Below, piece by piece: positions 37,070 to 46,098 of a stretch of DNA of 64,000 bases (its first letter is position 1; every line of letters starts with the position of its first letter). The stretch comes from Bradyrhizobium sp. RP6 (GTDB taxonomy: Bacteria; Pseudomonadota; Alphaproteobacteria; Rhizobiales; Xanthobacteraceae): assembly GCF_003837805.1 (NCBI RefSeq), contig NZ_RQIT01000007.1:124001-188000 (forward strand), in the 5' to 3' direction. The translations under genes and the position numbers were made by a program. The notes beneath the pieces are model-generated. The model was not told where the DNA came from. It was given only the letters and a program-made list of their open reading frames with translations, and ran no database searches.

Positions 37070-37668
37070 TGCCGAAAGAGATAGGGTTTGCGTTGCCGGT
37101 CATAGGCGAATCTGTGCCCGCGGGTAACGACTGGATTCACGAGGTCAAATACGACGGCTACCGCCTTAGAGTAGTCCGCAATGGCAATCGGGTGAAGCTC
37201 ATCACCAAAAACGGGCACGACTGGACCAAGCGATACCCGTGGATAGTCGAGACCGCGCTGAACATCCGCGAGGAGCACTTCGTCATTGATGGCGAGGCGG
37301 TAATCCTGGGCGTGGATGGAATGTCGGATTTCGACGCCCTCCACTCACGCCAGGAAGACCATGAGGTTCAGCTCTACGCCTTCGACTGTCTGGCCTTCGG
37401 CGGCGACGACCTAACCGGCCTGCCCCTGCACATGCGGAAGACCAACCTGATGCAACTCCTCCGCGGCCGAAGCCAAGGGATCTTCGTCGCCCCGTTCGAG
37501 GCCGGACCGATCGGGCCGGAGCTGTTCGACGCCGCGTGCAAGATGGGGCTGGAGGGACTGGTCTCGAAGCACAGGGAGCGGGCCTACCGGTTCGGCCGGT
37601 GCGACCACTGGATTAAAAACAAGAACCGCAATCACCCGGCCTACACGCGGGTCATGGAGAGCTTTTAG
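37069..37668 (+). CDS. Stand-alone ATP-dependent DNA ligase adenylation domain
   Basis: The 199-residue protein is the nucleotidyltransferase domain of an ATP-dependent ligase. The lysine that takes AMP is in HEVKYDGYRLR near residue 26, and motifs DGEAVILGVDG, LEGLVSKHRERAYR and WIKNKNRN follow. The oligonucleotide-binding domain that complete ligases need is missing. Such short ligase-like proteins related to the LigD ligase domain are frequent in rhizobia. Ligation may require a partner. It is coupled to the preceding gene and ends 4 bases into the convergent one. Confidence 0.8.
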   Translation: MPKEIGFALPVIGESVPAGNDWIHEVKYDGYRLRVVRNGNRVKLITKNGHDWTKRYPWIVETALNIREEHFVIDGEAVILGVDGMSDFDALHSRQEDHEVQLYAFDCLAFGGDDLTGLPLHMRKTNLMQLLRGRSQGIFVAPFEAGPIGPELFDAACKMGLEGLVSKHRERAYRFGRCDHWIKNKNRNHPAYTRVMESF

Positions 37669-38066
37669 GCGTCATCGTGCAGAAGCATACCTTCTTCTTT
37701 TAAGGTGCTGTCCGTGCGGTAATAGCTCTCGATGAACTCGTCACCGTTTCCGGCAAACGCGCCGTACATCCCGTACTCATTCAGATCTTTGAAAAAGAAC
37801 CCGACGCGGCTTTCCGCGAAGTGATCAACATGGAAAGCGATGAGGTGGGCCGTTTCGAACAGCCGCTGGCCGTGCTTCGCGTCCCAAAAGTCATGGTCAC
37901 GCTCCTTCCAGCGATATTCCCGCATCCCCGCTTTGATGGCCTGGTAGAGCCGGTCATCCCGCTTGAGACGGTCCCTCGCCGCCTCTGCTTTTTCCGTGTT
38001 CTTCGATTGGCGCCATAGGAAGAATCCGCCGACCAGCGCAATCAGCAATATCAGTGACCAATCCAT
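37665..38066 (-). CDS. Membrane-anchored hypothetical protein (133 aa)
   Basis: The 133-residue protein has one N-terminal membrane helix (MDWSLILLIALVGGFFLW) followed by a charged helical region and a globular end (HFAESRVGFFFKDLNEYGMY). I recognise no family. It overlaps the end of the ligase-like gene convergently by 4 bases. Function unknown. Confidence 0.6.
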   Translation of the reverse strand: MDWSLILLIALVGGFFLWRQSKNTEKAEAARDRLKRDDRLYQAIKAGMREYRWKERDHDFWDAKHGQRLFETAHLIAFHVDHFAESRVGFFFKDLNEYGMYGAFAGNGDEFIESYYRTDSTLKEEGMLLHDDA

Positions 38067-38108
38067 CTCGCCCCCAGGCGTATATTATCGCCGGTCCGGC
38101 TCAGTCCG

Positions 38109-38342
38109 CTACCACTTCCGGCCGCCGAGAACCCTGCCTCTTACCGGTCCGGGTTCGGCTTTCCTCAGCTGGTCCCGCTGGTCGCATAGGCCGTCCACCT
38201 TGGCCTGCATCCTCCCGAGCAAGCTCTCAGCGGACGCCGTGGACAGCCCGGCACGCCGGAGGGACTGGATTTCCTTCTGCTGGCGGCCGATCTGACGCCG
38301 CATATGCTCGATTTCCGAGCGGAGATATTCGAGAGTGGGCAT
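38109..38342 (-). CDS. Small coiled-coil protein (77 aa)
   Basis: The 77-residue protein begins MPTLEYLRSEIEHMRRQIGRQ and continues with heptads rich in Leu, Arg, Gln and Glu up to about residue 58, so a coiled coil is likely. It ends in a basic tail. The ATG at 38342 is chosen because the upstream part is unlike the rest. The gene is on the same strand as the one at 37665 with a 42-base gap. Function unknown. Confidence 0.55.
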   Translation of the reverse strand: MPTLEYLRSEIEHMRRQIGRQQKEIQSLRRAGLSTASAESLLGRMQAKVDGLCDQRDQLRKAEPGPVRGRVLGGRKW

Positions 38343-38399
38343 GGCGAACCTGGGAATTCTCCCAATAGAACGAAGAGAGAACATAAAGTCAAGGGAGCG

Positions 38400-38560
38400 T
38401 CAGGAGCGAGAGGCGCCGCCCGTCAGGCCGAGCGCCTTCTGGTGAAGGTCAGGGTCGTTGGTCGCTAAGTGCTTGATGACTTCGCAGATCCCTAACGAAA
38501 TCAGAGGGGATTTCTGTAACTGGGGCCCGATGGGACCCGCGAGAACCAGTGTTGGCCATG
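38400..38560 (-). other. Possible gene fragment without start codon
   Basis: One minus-strand frame ending at TGA (38402-38400) reads ISLGICEVIKHLATNDPDLHQ and on to LGLTGGASRS, which looks like real protein, but it has no ATG, GTG or TTG start. It could be a remnant or use a CTG start. Confidence 0.25.
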
Positions 38561-38585
38561 GGACCCGAAGACGGAGCTTTCGTTG

Positions 38586-38858
38586 CTAACGAACACGCTC
38601 CAGAAAGCTCTCACCCTGCATCTTCCGACATGCCCAGGAGAACGCCCGATTGGGTTTCGGCGTGTTGTAGCTGTTGAACATCGCCTGTGCCTCCGAGATG
38701 CAGCTGTCGAAAGAGGTATCGTTTCCAACGTACCATGCTTGAGCGCCGCCGTTGTAGTATCCCACCTCGGCCCTGTAGGTGTACGGGCTCAGGAACGATG
38801 GGGTCCCAAAGACCCACAGGTACGCCGCTATAGCTGCGATGATCATCAGCCCGCGCAT
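38586..38858 (-). CDS. Secreted or membrane-anchored small protein (90 aa)
   Basis: The 90-residue protein begins MRGLMIIAAIAAYLWVFGTP, a signal peptide or anchor, followed by a region with two cysteines (DSCISEAQAMF and SWACRKMQGESF). The ribosome binding site GGGGGAG precedes the ATG well. The cysteines could form a disulfide outside the cytoplasm. I recognise no family. Confidence 0.6.
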   Translation of the reverse strand: MRGLMIIAAIAAYLWVFGTPSFLSPYTYRAEVGYYNGGAQAWYVGNDTSFDSCISEAQAMFNSYNTPKPNRAFSWACRKMQGESFLERVR

Positions 38859-39085
38859 TCGATACTCCCCCCTCAGGAACCTAAGCCTAGCGAAGATTCA
38901 GCACCTGCTTCAAGCCCACGCGCAGTTGCGCAATAGAGTGAACACCGCAGCAAGGAGCTTGGCGGCGGCGGAGGCTTTAAGCCGAGGAGCTTGAAGTCGG
39001 TCGAGGCAACGTTTCAGATTAGGATCCCTTGCGGCGTATGGGACCCGAAGTTTTCGCCCAAGGTACTGGGGGGCGCACCCACGCC

Positions 39086-39205
39086 CTACCCCGAATACAC
39101 CATCCACAGGCCAATGATGAAAAGTACGCTTGCGGGCCATGTCGCCCCAGGGACAATTGACAGCAGTGACGCGAGTAGCACCGATATTGTGCCAAGAGCT
39201 GACAT
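39086..39205 (-). CDS. Very small membrane protein (39 aa)
   Basis: The frame from ATG at 39205 to TAG at 39086-39088 encodes 39 residues that are almost all hydrophobic, with two short helices (ISVLLASLLSIV and ASVLFIIGLWMVY) separated by PGATWP. The ribosome binding site AAGAGGAACTGTG precedes the ATG. Its size, two-helix form and placement next to a recombinase and a defence-like cluster resemble small membrane effectors or toxins, but this is speculation. Confidence 0.5.
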   Translation of the reverse strand: MSALGTISVLLASLLSIVPGATWPASVLFIIGLWMVYSG

Positions 39206-39216
39206 CACAGTTCCTC

Positions 39217-39888
39217 TTATGCCCGTTGTAGGATGTTCGCGACGGACTGAGCGTACCACTGGCCACCTCGGGCCGTAGGGATACCCCGCGCATTCAACGC
39301 GTCCGCCAGCTGCCTGAGCGTGCTTGCGCCAGCCTTCTGAGCCTCACGAATGATAGGGAGCACGTTGGCAGCGTAGCGGTCCGCCTCGGCCTTAACGGCT
39401 TCCACAGCTCCTTTGCGAGCCGCGTGGAGCTTAGGGTTGCCCAAGCTGACCCCGCGAGCCTTGGCGGCCGACAAGGCCTGCCTGGTACGGGTGGAGATCA
39501 GCGCGCGTTCTTTCTCGGCCAGGGCGGCGAAGAGGTGCAGCACGAAGGGGTCTACGTCCGGGCCAAGCTCAGCGACCACGAAAGGGACCTTGTGAGCCAT
39601 GAGCCCGCTTATGAAGTGAACGTCGCGGCTGAGCCGGTCGAGCTTGGCCACACCAACCTGACACTTGAGTTTGCGTGCGGCGGCCAGGGCGGCCTTCAGC
39701 TGCGGCCTGCGGTCGAGAGCATCCGAGCCCTTGCCTGTTTCCACCTCAACGAACTCGCGGGCGACTTCGTATCCCTCGGAGGCGGCGAAGTGGGCAAGGT
39801 TCTGCCGCTGGGCCTCGATGCCCAAGCCTGAGCGGCCTTGGCCCGATGTGCTGACGCGGATGTACGTGATCAGGGGAGCCGTGGCCAC
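39217..39888 (-). CDS. Serine recombinase (resolvase/invertase family)
   Basis: From GTG at 39888 (ribosome binding site GAGGACC) the protein has 223 residues; an ATG at 39933 would add 15. The catalytic serine is in [13 protein letters not shown], and the DRLSRDVHF motif follows. The C-terminus [28 protein letters not shown] is the helix-turn-helix. It probably acts in resolution or inversion, or mobilises the following cluster; no clear crossover sites are visible. It is divergent from the defence-like operon. Confidence 0.88.
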   Translation of the reverse strand: MATAPLITYIRVSTSGQGRSGLGIEAQRQNLAHFAASEGYEVAREFVEVETGKGSDALDRRPQLKAALAAARKLKCQVGVAKLDRLSRDVHFISGLMAHKVPFVVAELGPDVDPFVLHLFAALAEKERALISTRTRQALSAAKARGVSLGNPKLHAARKGAVEAVKAEADRYAANVLPIIREAQKAGASTLRQLADALNARGIPTARGGQWYAQSVANILQRA

Positions 39889-40108
39889 GTAAGGGTCCTC
39901 CAGAGCTGGTCTGTAAAGAACCTTATCGACCATTTAGGATTTAGACAGCCTCCATTTCGGAATCCGGGGGATACGTCAGACGCATACCTGTTCGGTTTCG
40001 GATCCTACGGTATCTTGGGACAACCTATGAGGGCGCTGGAGGCCGATGTGTCTGCCGCAGATATCAAGGTCGCCCTGACAGGTGCGGGAGCGCGCGTGCG
40101 AGGGAGCG

Positions 40109-41383
40109 ATGAACTACTGGGATGATCGTCCAGCGTCGGTGAGCAATGTACGCTTCTATAAGCGCGAAGACGGTTGGCGTGCTCATGACGACGCAAAGAA
40201 CGGAGAGGGGCAAGTAACCGAACGTGGCAGCGCGCGCCTAATCGAAGAATCTTTGACCGCGAGTCTAAACGCTTCAAACCTGATCCTATTAACGGGGGCA
40301 GGCTCCTCATTTTGTGCAAAGAATAATGCTCAGAACGGCATTACAGCGCCCGGCATGAAAGACCTTTGGGACGCGGTGCTTGCTGAAGCGAGCCAAGACT
40401 CGGTCGACGCAATTGCTCGCCGTATGCCTCTTTCTAATCAGGCTATTGCAGAAAAGAACATCGAAAAGCTCTTAACTCAATGCAAGATTTACCTGGAGCT
40501 GTTCGGACGCGAAGAAGCTCGTGACGTTGCTGCATTTATCGCATCAGCCGAACAGTCTATTGCGGCTCGCGTCGACTTTGTGAGCGAGCAAACGGACCTG
40601 TCTGCACATCAGGCGATTCTAAGAAAAATCGCTCGGCGCGGTGCAAGGAAGCCAAGGGCGCGCTTGTTCACTACAAACTATGATTTGAGTTTTGAATACG
40701 CGGCGAGGGCACTCCGCTTTACAGTTGTCGACGGCTTCACCCATACGATGCCGCAAGTCTATGACGCCGGCAATTTCGCTTACGACATCGTCCGTCGAGA
40801 TTCTGTTAGCGAAGGGCCAGAGTACATCGAAAGTGTTTTCCATCTGTACAAGCTTCACGGTTCCATAGACTGGCGCCGGAAGGAAGCAGAGTTGATACGG
40901 TCTCGCAGCGAGGTCGACGGACCGGCGGTCCTTATTTATCCACGCGACAGCAAGTATCAGGAAGCATTCGAGACGCCATTTTTAGACATGATGTCGGCCT
41001 TGCAAACCGCCTTGCGTCAACCCGATACCGCGCTGATCGTCTCGGGGTTTGGCTTCAACGACGATCACATCAGCAAGCCCATAATGGCCGCTCTTGAAGC
41101 CAATATGACGCTACGCTTAGTTGTTTGCGACATCGCATTCCTCACCGACGAGGAGTTGGAAAAGAATGAGCATTTGCTGCCAACGACTGCGGAAGCTCGA
41201 CCAAAGGCCAGCCCGTGCTTTTCCAGGTTGAAACGGCTCGCAGACATTGGCGACCAACGAGTCACGCTCTTAAATGCTCGATTTGATGATCTTGCTCAAG
41301 CGATTCCAGATCTTGTCGCACAAACGGAACGCGAGCGTCATGCGGAGCGGATCAAGATTTTAAATGAACCCTCAGCGGTCTAA
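40109..41383 (+). CDS. SIR2-like NADase of a SIR2-HerA pair
   Basis: From ATG at 40109 (ribosome binding site AGGGAGCG) the protein has 424 residues. The SIR2 nucleotide-binding motif is LLTGAGSSF (residues 60-68), the catalytic-site TTNYD contains N190, and LYKLHGSIDW contains H250; SGFGFNDDHI follows. These residues define the NAD-consuming SIR2-like family of anti-phage proteins, as opposed to deacetylases. Directly followed by a HerA gene, it matches the SIR2-HerA system, in which the complex depletes NAD on infection. Composition is AT-richer than the flanks. Confidence 0.9.
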   Translation: MNYWDDRPASVSNVRFYKREDGWRAHDDAKNGEGQVTERGSARLIEESLTASLNASNLILLTGAGSSFCAKNNAQNGITAPGMKDLWDAVLAEASQDSVDAIARRMPLSNQAIAEKNIEKLLTQCKIYLELFGREEARDVAAFIASAEQSIAARVDFVSEQTDLSAHQAILRKIARRGARKPRARLFTTNYDLSFEYAARALRFTVVDGFTHTMPQVYDAGNFAYDIVRRDSVSEGPEYIESVFHLYKLHGSIDWRRKEAELIRSRSEVDGPAVLIYPRDSKYQEAFETPFLDMMSALQTALRQPDTALIVSGFGFNDDHISKPIMAALEANMTLRLVVCDIAFLTDEELEKNEHLLPTTAEARPKASPCFSRLKRLADIGDQRVTLLNARFDDLAQAIPDLVAQTERERHAERIKILNEPSAV

Positions 41384-41386
41384 ACC

Positions 41387-43132
41387 ATGATGCGCAGTCT
41401 TATCGACCCAAGCCGCTACGCCGGAACAATTACCTTTGTTAGCGCATCAATTGTCCACGCCAATCTTCCCTACGCCACGGCGCGTCCCGAGCGTCGCGCA
41501 CTCGCGCGAGGTTCTGTCGGAGATTTTGTGTTTGTCGATTGCGAGAGCGCGAAATTGCTAGGCCGCATCATCGAAGTCAAACTCCCTGACAATGAGCGTT
41601 TGAGCATTGAGCCGCAGATGGGACTTGCTCCTGAGCCGCATCCTATCGGTCGTATTCAACTGCTTGCATCCGTGGATCAGAAGCGGAGTCGACTTGTCCG
41701 CGGGCTTAGGACGCATCCCCGTGTAGGCGATGCAGTGTATCTTGCCCAGCCTGAGTTGTTCGGAGAACTGGCTGCAAATGCTCTTTCAAATGAAGGGCAG
41801 CTTTCAGTGGATCTGGGGGTTTTGAGTGCCGGTGGTGAAATGCACTTGCGATTACCTCCGGAGAAACTATTCGGTCGTCACTGCGGTGTATTCGGAGCCA
41901 CGGGAGGCGGGAAGAGTTGGACGATTGCCACCATCCTTGATCAGATCAAAGCCAATGGCGGGAAGTGCGTCCTTTTTGACCCCACTGGTGAGTTCGCTGG
42001 TTTGCCGTCCATCACAAAGCATTATGCCTTCAACGAAGGCGAAGAAGGGACGGAGCGGGTGCACTTTCCCTATACTCAAGCAACCGAAGAGGATCTGTTC
42101 GCCCTATTTCGTCCCTCGGGTCAATCTCAGGGGCCAAAGCTCAGAGAAGCCATTCGAAGCCTTAAGTTGATACGTGCTTGCCGAGGACAGCCCCCCGAGG
42201 GCGTCCGATTTACGGGGCGAGGGAACGTAGAAAAAGCATTTCAGCCTAGAGAGCCGTTTTTCAATGCACTTGAGTTTCATCGCGATGCGATTAACTCGCC
42301 GTTGTGCAACTTCAGAATCGAAGGACTTGCAGAGCAGGTAATTGCCGAATGCGTTTGGTCTAGCGGTCAGGGTGCAAATGCGGATAACTGGGGAGGCCCC
42401 GACAACTCCGTTGCTCATTGCGAAACGCTTGTCGCCCGAATCAGGACGCTGGTGGGTACGCATCAATTATCATGCTTCTTCGAAACGGCCGGTCTTTCAT
42501 TGGTTGACGTGTTGACGAAGTTCTTTGCGGAAGACGGTGATGACATCATTCGCATTTCATTTCGCTCGGTTCACTTCGAACACAACACCCGAGAAATACT
42601 TCTGAATGTTATTGGGCGTTATCTGTTGAGTGAAGCACGGAAGGGATTGTTCCGGGTGCGCCCAATCATTGCGATCCTAGATGAGGCTCACCAGTTTCTC
42701 GGAAGGACTGTAGGCGACGAGTACGCGAGCGTGAGGCTGGAGTCCTTCGGTATCGTGGCGAAGGAGGGACGAAAGTACGGACTTACGTCTATAATGGCGA
42801 CACAGCGACCGAGAGACATTCCCCACGATGTGCTCAGTCAGTTGGGTACTCTCATTGTGCATCGTCTCACAAACGATGAAGACCGGCACGCAGTCGAGCG
42901 CGCATGCGGCGACTTGGACAAGAACGCCGCGATGTTTATTCCATCCCTTGCGCCGGGCGAAGCCATCATCGTTGGTCCCGATCTCCCCGCCCCAATGCCC
43001 GTTCAAATTCACGAGCCGCAAGTCCCGCCTGATTCCAAGGGGCCTGACTACAACAAGTTCTGGCGGGACCGAAAAGGAAGACCTGTGGATAAAGGCCAGG
43101 AGCGATCCGGGGAGGTCGTGTCGCAAGAGTAG
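41387..43132 (+). CDS. HerA-like hexameric ATPase of a SIR2-HerA pair
   Basis: The 581-residue protein has an N-terminal HAS-barrel-like region (1-110), Walker A FGATGGGKSWT with K176 and S177, and Walker B IAILDEAHQF with D432 and E433. A helicase-type arginine region follows (TSIMATQRPRDIPHDVLSQ). HerA forms hexameric DNA-translocating rings. It starts 3 bases after the SIR2 stop. In known systems HerA assembles with SIR2 and controls its NADase activity. Confidence 0.92.
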   Translation: MMRSLIDPSRYAGTITFVSASIVHANLPYATARPERRALARGSVGDFVFVDCESAKLLGRIIEVKLPDNERLSIEPQMGLAPEPHPIGRIQLLASVDQKRSRLVRGLRTHPRVGDAVYLAQPELFGELAANALSNEGQLSVDLGVLSAGGEMHLRLPPEKLFGRHCGVFGATGGGKSWTIATILDQIKANGGKCVLFDPTGEFAGLPSITKHYAFNEGEEGTERVHFPYTQATEEDLFALFRPSGQSQGPKLREAIRSLKLIRACRGQPPEGVRFTGRGNVEKAFQPREPFFNALEFHRDAINSPLCNFRIEGLAEQVIAECVWSSGQGANADNWGGPDNSVAHCETLVARIRTLVGTHQLSCFFETAGLSLVDVLTKFFAEDGDDIIRISFRSVHFEHNTREILLNVIGRYLLSEARKGLFRVRPIIAILDEAHQFLGRTVGDEYASVRLESFGIVAKEGRKYGLTSIMATQRPRDIPHDVLSQLGTLIVHRLTNDEDRHAVERACGDLDKNAAMFIPSLAPGEAIIVGPDLPAPMPVQIHEPQVPPDSKGPDYNKFWRDRKGRPVDKGQERSGEVVSQE

Positions 43133-43169
43133 CCGGTATACTACCTAGGGACACCTGAGAGCGCCTGAT

Positions 43170-44429
43170 ATGCCGCAACAGCTCGCGGGAGCCATGAGCC
43201 ATTCTCCTTCCGCCAAGTCTGATCAATTGGCCTTCGACTGGCTCGACCCTGATCGAGACGAACTTGCGCGTGCGGCAAAAGAGCTGGTTGACGAGCTGAA
43301 GCTGCTCACCGGCGGCGCGGTTGTCCTCGTGTCGTGCGGGAAGCATAAAAAGCAAACCCGGTCCATCGCTTCCGAATTGTATACTTCGCCGCGCTTTCGG
43401 ATGTCGATGAACTTAATCACTCGGCTACAGCAGCGCGCGTTCGTTCTGTCTGCAAAGCACGGGCTTCTCGCCCTCACCACGGCTATCGATCCTTACGATG
43501 TTAGTTTGAGCTCATTGGATGAGGAGCGCCGCCTCGCGTGGCAATCCGAGGTCGTGTCAAAGCTGAAGCGGGCTAAAGGCCGTAGCTCGGTTGTAGTCCT
43601 ACTTGCAGATGATGATTATGCAATTCCCTTGGATCAGCGCTTAGAGTCGGTGGGTTTCAAAGTGATCCAACCGCTAAGCAGGCTCTCTAACAGCGCGCGC
43701 CTGCTTTTTCTGAAGGAGTGTCACCATTACCTTGATCGGATTAGCGGGGTGGAAGAGGTGTATGCGAGTTTTGAAAGAATGAGCGCCGCGGGTCACGTTA
43801 AGCCACTGAGAGAAGCTGTTCGCGGAACGCTTCCCGATCAGGGCGTCTATTTCTTCTTCGATCCGACCGAACAGACCAGGTTCTCGAGGACTTTGCCTCG
43901 GCTTGTCCGAGTAGGTACTCACGGCGTCTCTGCAGGATCACGCGCTACACTTCGTGACCGTCTTCGAACACACTTGGGCACTTCTGACGGGTATGGAAAT
44001 CACCGTAGTTCGGTGTTCCGACTTCATTTGGGTGAAGCGCTCATCCGACGAGACGGTTTGCGAGACGACTATCCTAACTGGGGCATTGGGCAAAATTCCA
44101 CGGCCGCTATTCGAGATAGTGAAAAGCCCCTCGAAAAGATGGTGTCAGAGATTATTGGCAGTCTCTTAATTTGTTGCGTGGCGGTGGCGGACAAATCCGC
44201 CAAAGAGAGTGCTCGGTCTCTTATCGAACGCCTTTCAATCGCTCTCTTTACCGAATACTTGCTTCCGGTTGAGGCCCCAAGCCAGCATTGGTTGGGGCTA
44301 CATTCCAAGCATGACGTAATTGTAAAGACGGGACTTTGGAATCTCCGAGATGCCGGCAGCAAGGCGGATACATCGATATCGAAATTGATCAATGCTCGCA
44401 TAATGAAGTCTGGGGTTGCGGGAACATAG
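43170..44429 (+). CDS. DUF6884-like / GIY-YIG-like fusion protein
   Basis: The 419-residue protein has two parts. The first (about 50-160) has VVLVSCGKHKKQ, ELYTSPRFRMS and FVLSAKHGLLALTTAIDPYD, the pattern of DUF6884 proteins. The second (about 225-300) has GVYFFFDP, LVRVGTHGVSAGSRATLRDRLRTH and HRSSVFRLHL, a divergent GIY-YIG nuclease core in which GVY and RVG replace GIY and YIG. A start at 43194 is also possible. It follows HerA by 37 bases and precedes the SIR2-kinase gene by 4. It may cut nucleic acid or modified nucleotides; that is inference. Confidence 0.75.
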   Translation: MPQQLAGAMSHSPSAKSDQLAFDWLDPDRDELARAAKELVDELKLLTGGAVVLVSCGKHKKQTRSIASELYTSPRFRMSMNLITRLQQRAFVLSAKHGLLALTTAIDPYDVSLSSLDEERRLAWQSEVVSKLKRAKGRSSVVVLLADDDYAIPLDQRLESVGFKVIQPLSRLSNSARLLFLKECHHYLDRISGVEEVYASFERMSAAGHVKPLREAVRGTLPDQGVYFFFDPTEQTRFSRTLPRLVRVGTHGVSAGSRATLRDRLRTHLGTSDGYGNHRSSVFRLHLGEALIRRDGLRDDYPNWGIGQNSTAAIRDSEKPLEKMVSEIIGSLLICCVAVADKSAKESARSLIERLSIALFTEYLLPVEAPSQHWLGLHSKHDVIVKTGLWNLRDAGSKADTSISKLINARIMKSGVAGT

Positions 44430-44433
44430 CAGC

Positions 44434-46098
44434 ATGCCTCGCTCAATTACTGCCCTTGAAGAAGCCTCCAAAACGCAGTCGCAGCTTCCCGTCTGGCTAT
44501 GTCACATGTGGCAAAGGCTTGATCGAAGGCGCTTGGGTCTCATTCTTGGCGCTGGCGTCTCCATCGATGCAGGACTTCCGACTTGGAAGGACTTGGTCGA
44601 GCGGCTAACTACTAGATTCCCGGCCGTGAAAAGTGCGTTCGATGCACATCGGAGCGCCGGATTGCAGGAGACCTACATTACGCAAATCGCTTACGCGCTT
44701 CATCAAGCGAGTATAAAAGGCGCGCCGTCTGCTCTTCCCAGGCAGTTTGAACAGTATCAGGTTGATTCAACCTGGATGGAGCTTGTCCATCAAGAGCTTT
44801 ATCGCGATATCGAAAGCCTGAAGTATGAAGAAATACTTCAGCGGCATTCCTATCTGAGCTCGCTGGGGCAGCTCATATGCAGGACCGAGCTGAGCGTTAA
44901 TTTCAATTTTGACGATTTGGTTGACGAAGCGGCAATTAACTTCGCGCGCACCAGGAACAAGGTTCAGCCCGAAGTTATTTCGCGTCCTAAAATCGAAACG
45001 AGGCGCGATGCATCCGTAATCTATCACATTAATGGCTTTCTTCCTCGCGAGAAGCGGCGGCGCCGAAGCGAAAGTCTAGTTTTCACGGAGGATGCCTTTG
45101 CGGACGTCTTGATATCGCCAACCCTCCACGAGTCGGACTTCTTGATGTCGCGCTTCGCGACAACAACATTTTTGCTGTTGGGGACATCGCTCAACGACAA
45201 CTCGCTCAAGAACATGCTTAGAGCTGGAATGAAGCGCAATCCGGCCAATCATCACTACATTATCTATTGGGAAAATCCTGCTAGCCGAAGGAGCGATGAG
45301 GAGCGCAAACACATCTTTGATGTGAATCTTGACGTGTACAATCTGATTTCTATTTTCTTGGAGACGAAGCAGATTGCGGAGCTCGTCGATCTTCTAAACG
45401 AAGAAGATGCCGGGCTGTTCGAGGCAGAGCTGGTGAGGTTTTCGCCACATCCTGCACGGCGTAAGTATTATCTGGTGGGCTCCGTCGTCGCCGGAAAGTC
45501 GAGCAATCTGGAGGGATTGAGATGCTTCTCAACCTTCGAGGAATGGTCGGGGCGAGCACCGGAAAAGATGTATCAAGACCATATGACGCTGACTGCAGCA
45601 GAGAGGAAGGAAATAGACGAGTGGCTTTATAGTCAGCTTCGCGAGAAGAACGATAAGATGCGGCGTGCTGGAGTTGGCATGCACGTTATGGATAGGTGCT
45701 ATCTTGACTTTTGTGCATTCTCCAAAACAGATATTGAGAACGTTGAGAAGTTGAATGAGTTGCGCGCACGTGTATGTAAGCATAGCGGCCCACTTGAGGC
45801 TGGCCAAATAATCTTCTTGGAAGCTGATGAGCACGCACTTAGCGACAGGCAGGCTAGGCGCGGGAAGCTTAGAGGCGCTACCATGGTGATTGATTACGAT
45901 GGCGCCTCTCTCGTGAAGCAATCTGCCACGTTGAAGTCGGTCTACAAGCCGGAGCCTCAATTCACGTTCGATAATTCTCGCGAGGGCAGTGATAAGACAT
46001 CGCGCAGGATTGCTAGGCAGATATTGCTAGGCGACTATCAGCCATTTGATTTTGAGAAGCGCATAGACGAACTGCTCGGGAGCGGAGGAAAGGTGTGA
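44434..46098 (+). CDS. SIR2-like protein fused to a P-loop nucleoside-kinase-like domain
   Basis: The 554-residue protein has an N-terminal SIR2-like domain (about 30-330): LILGAGVSIDAGLPTW (36-51), N158 in NFNFDDLVD, H198 in YHINGFLP and LLLGTSLNDNSL. A second domain begins near 345 with Walker A GSVVAGKSS (349-357), then MDRCYLDFCAF (D420) and a LID-like DRQARRGK (from R472), the order seen in deoxynucleoside and thymidylate kinases. The start 4 bases after the previous stop and the overlap with the next gene imply coupling. SIR2 would consume NAD; the kinase-like part may sense or phosphorylate a nucleoside. Confidence 0.8.
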   Translation: MPRSITALEEASKTQSQLPVWLCHMWQRLDRRRLGLILGAGVSIDAGLPTWKDLVERLTTRFPAVKSAFDAHRSAGLQETYITQIAYALHQASIKGAPSALPRQFEQYQVDSTWMELVHQELYRDIESLKYEEILQRHSYLSSLGQLICRTELSVNFNFDDLVDEAAINFARTRNKVQPEVISRPKIETRRDASVIYHINGFLPREKRRRRSESLVFTEDAFADVLISPTLHESDFLMSRFATTTFLLLGTSLNDNSLKNMLRAGMKRNPANHHYIIYWENPASRRSDEERKHIFDVNLDVYNLISIFLETKQIAELVDLLNEEDAGLFEAELVRFSPHPARRKYYLVGSVVAGKSSNLEGLRCFSTFEEWSGRAPEKMYQDHMTLTAAERKEIDEWLYSQLREKNDKMRRAGVGMHVMDRCYLDFCAFSKTDIENVEKLNELRARVCKHSGPLEAGQIIFLEADEHALSDRQARRGKLRGATMVIDYDGASLVKQSATLKSVYKPEPQFTFDNSREGSDKTSRRIARQILLGDYQPFDFEKRIDELLGSGGKV

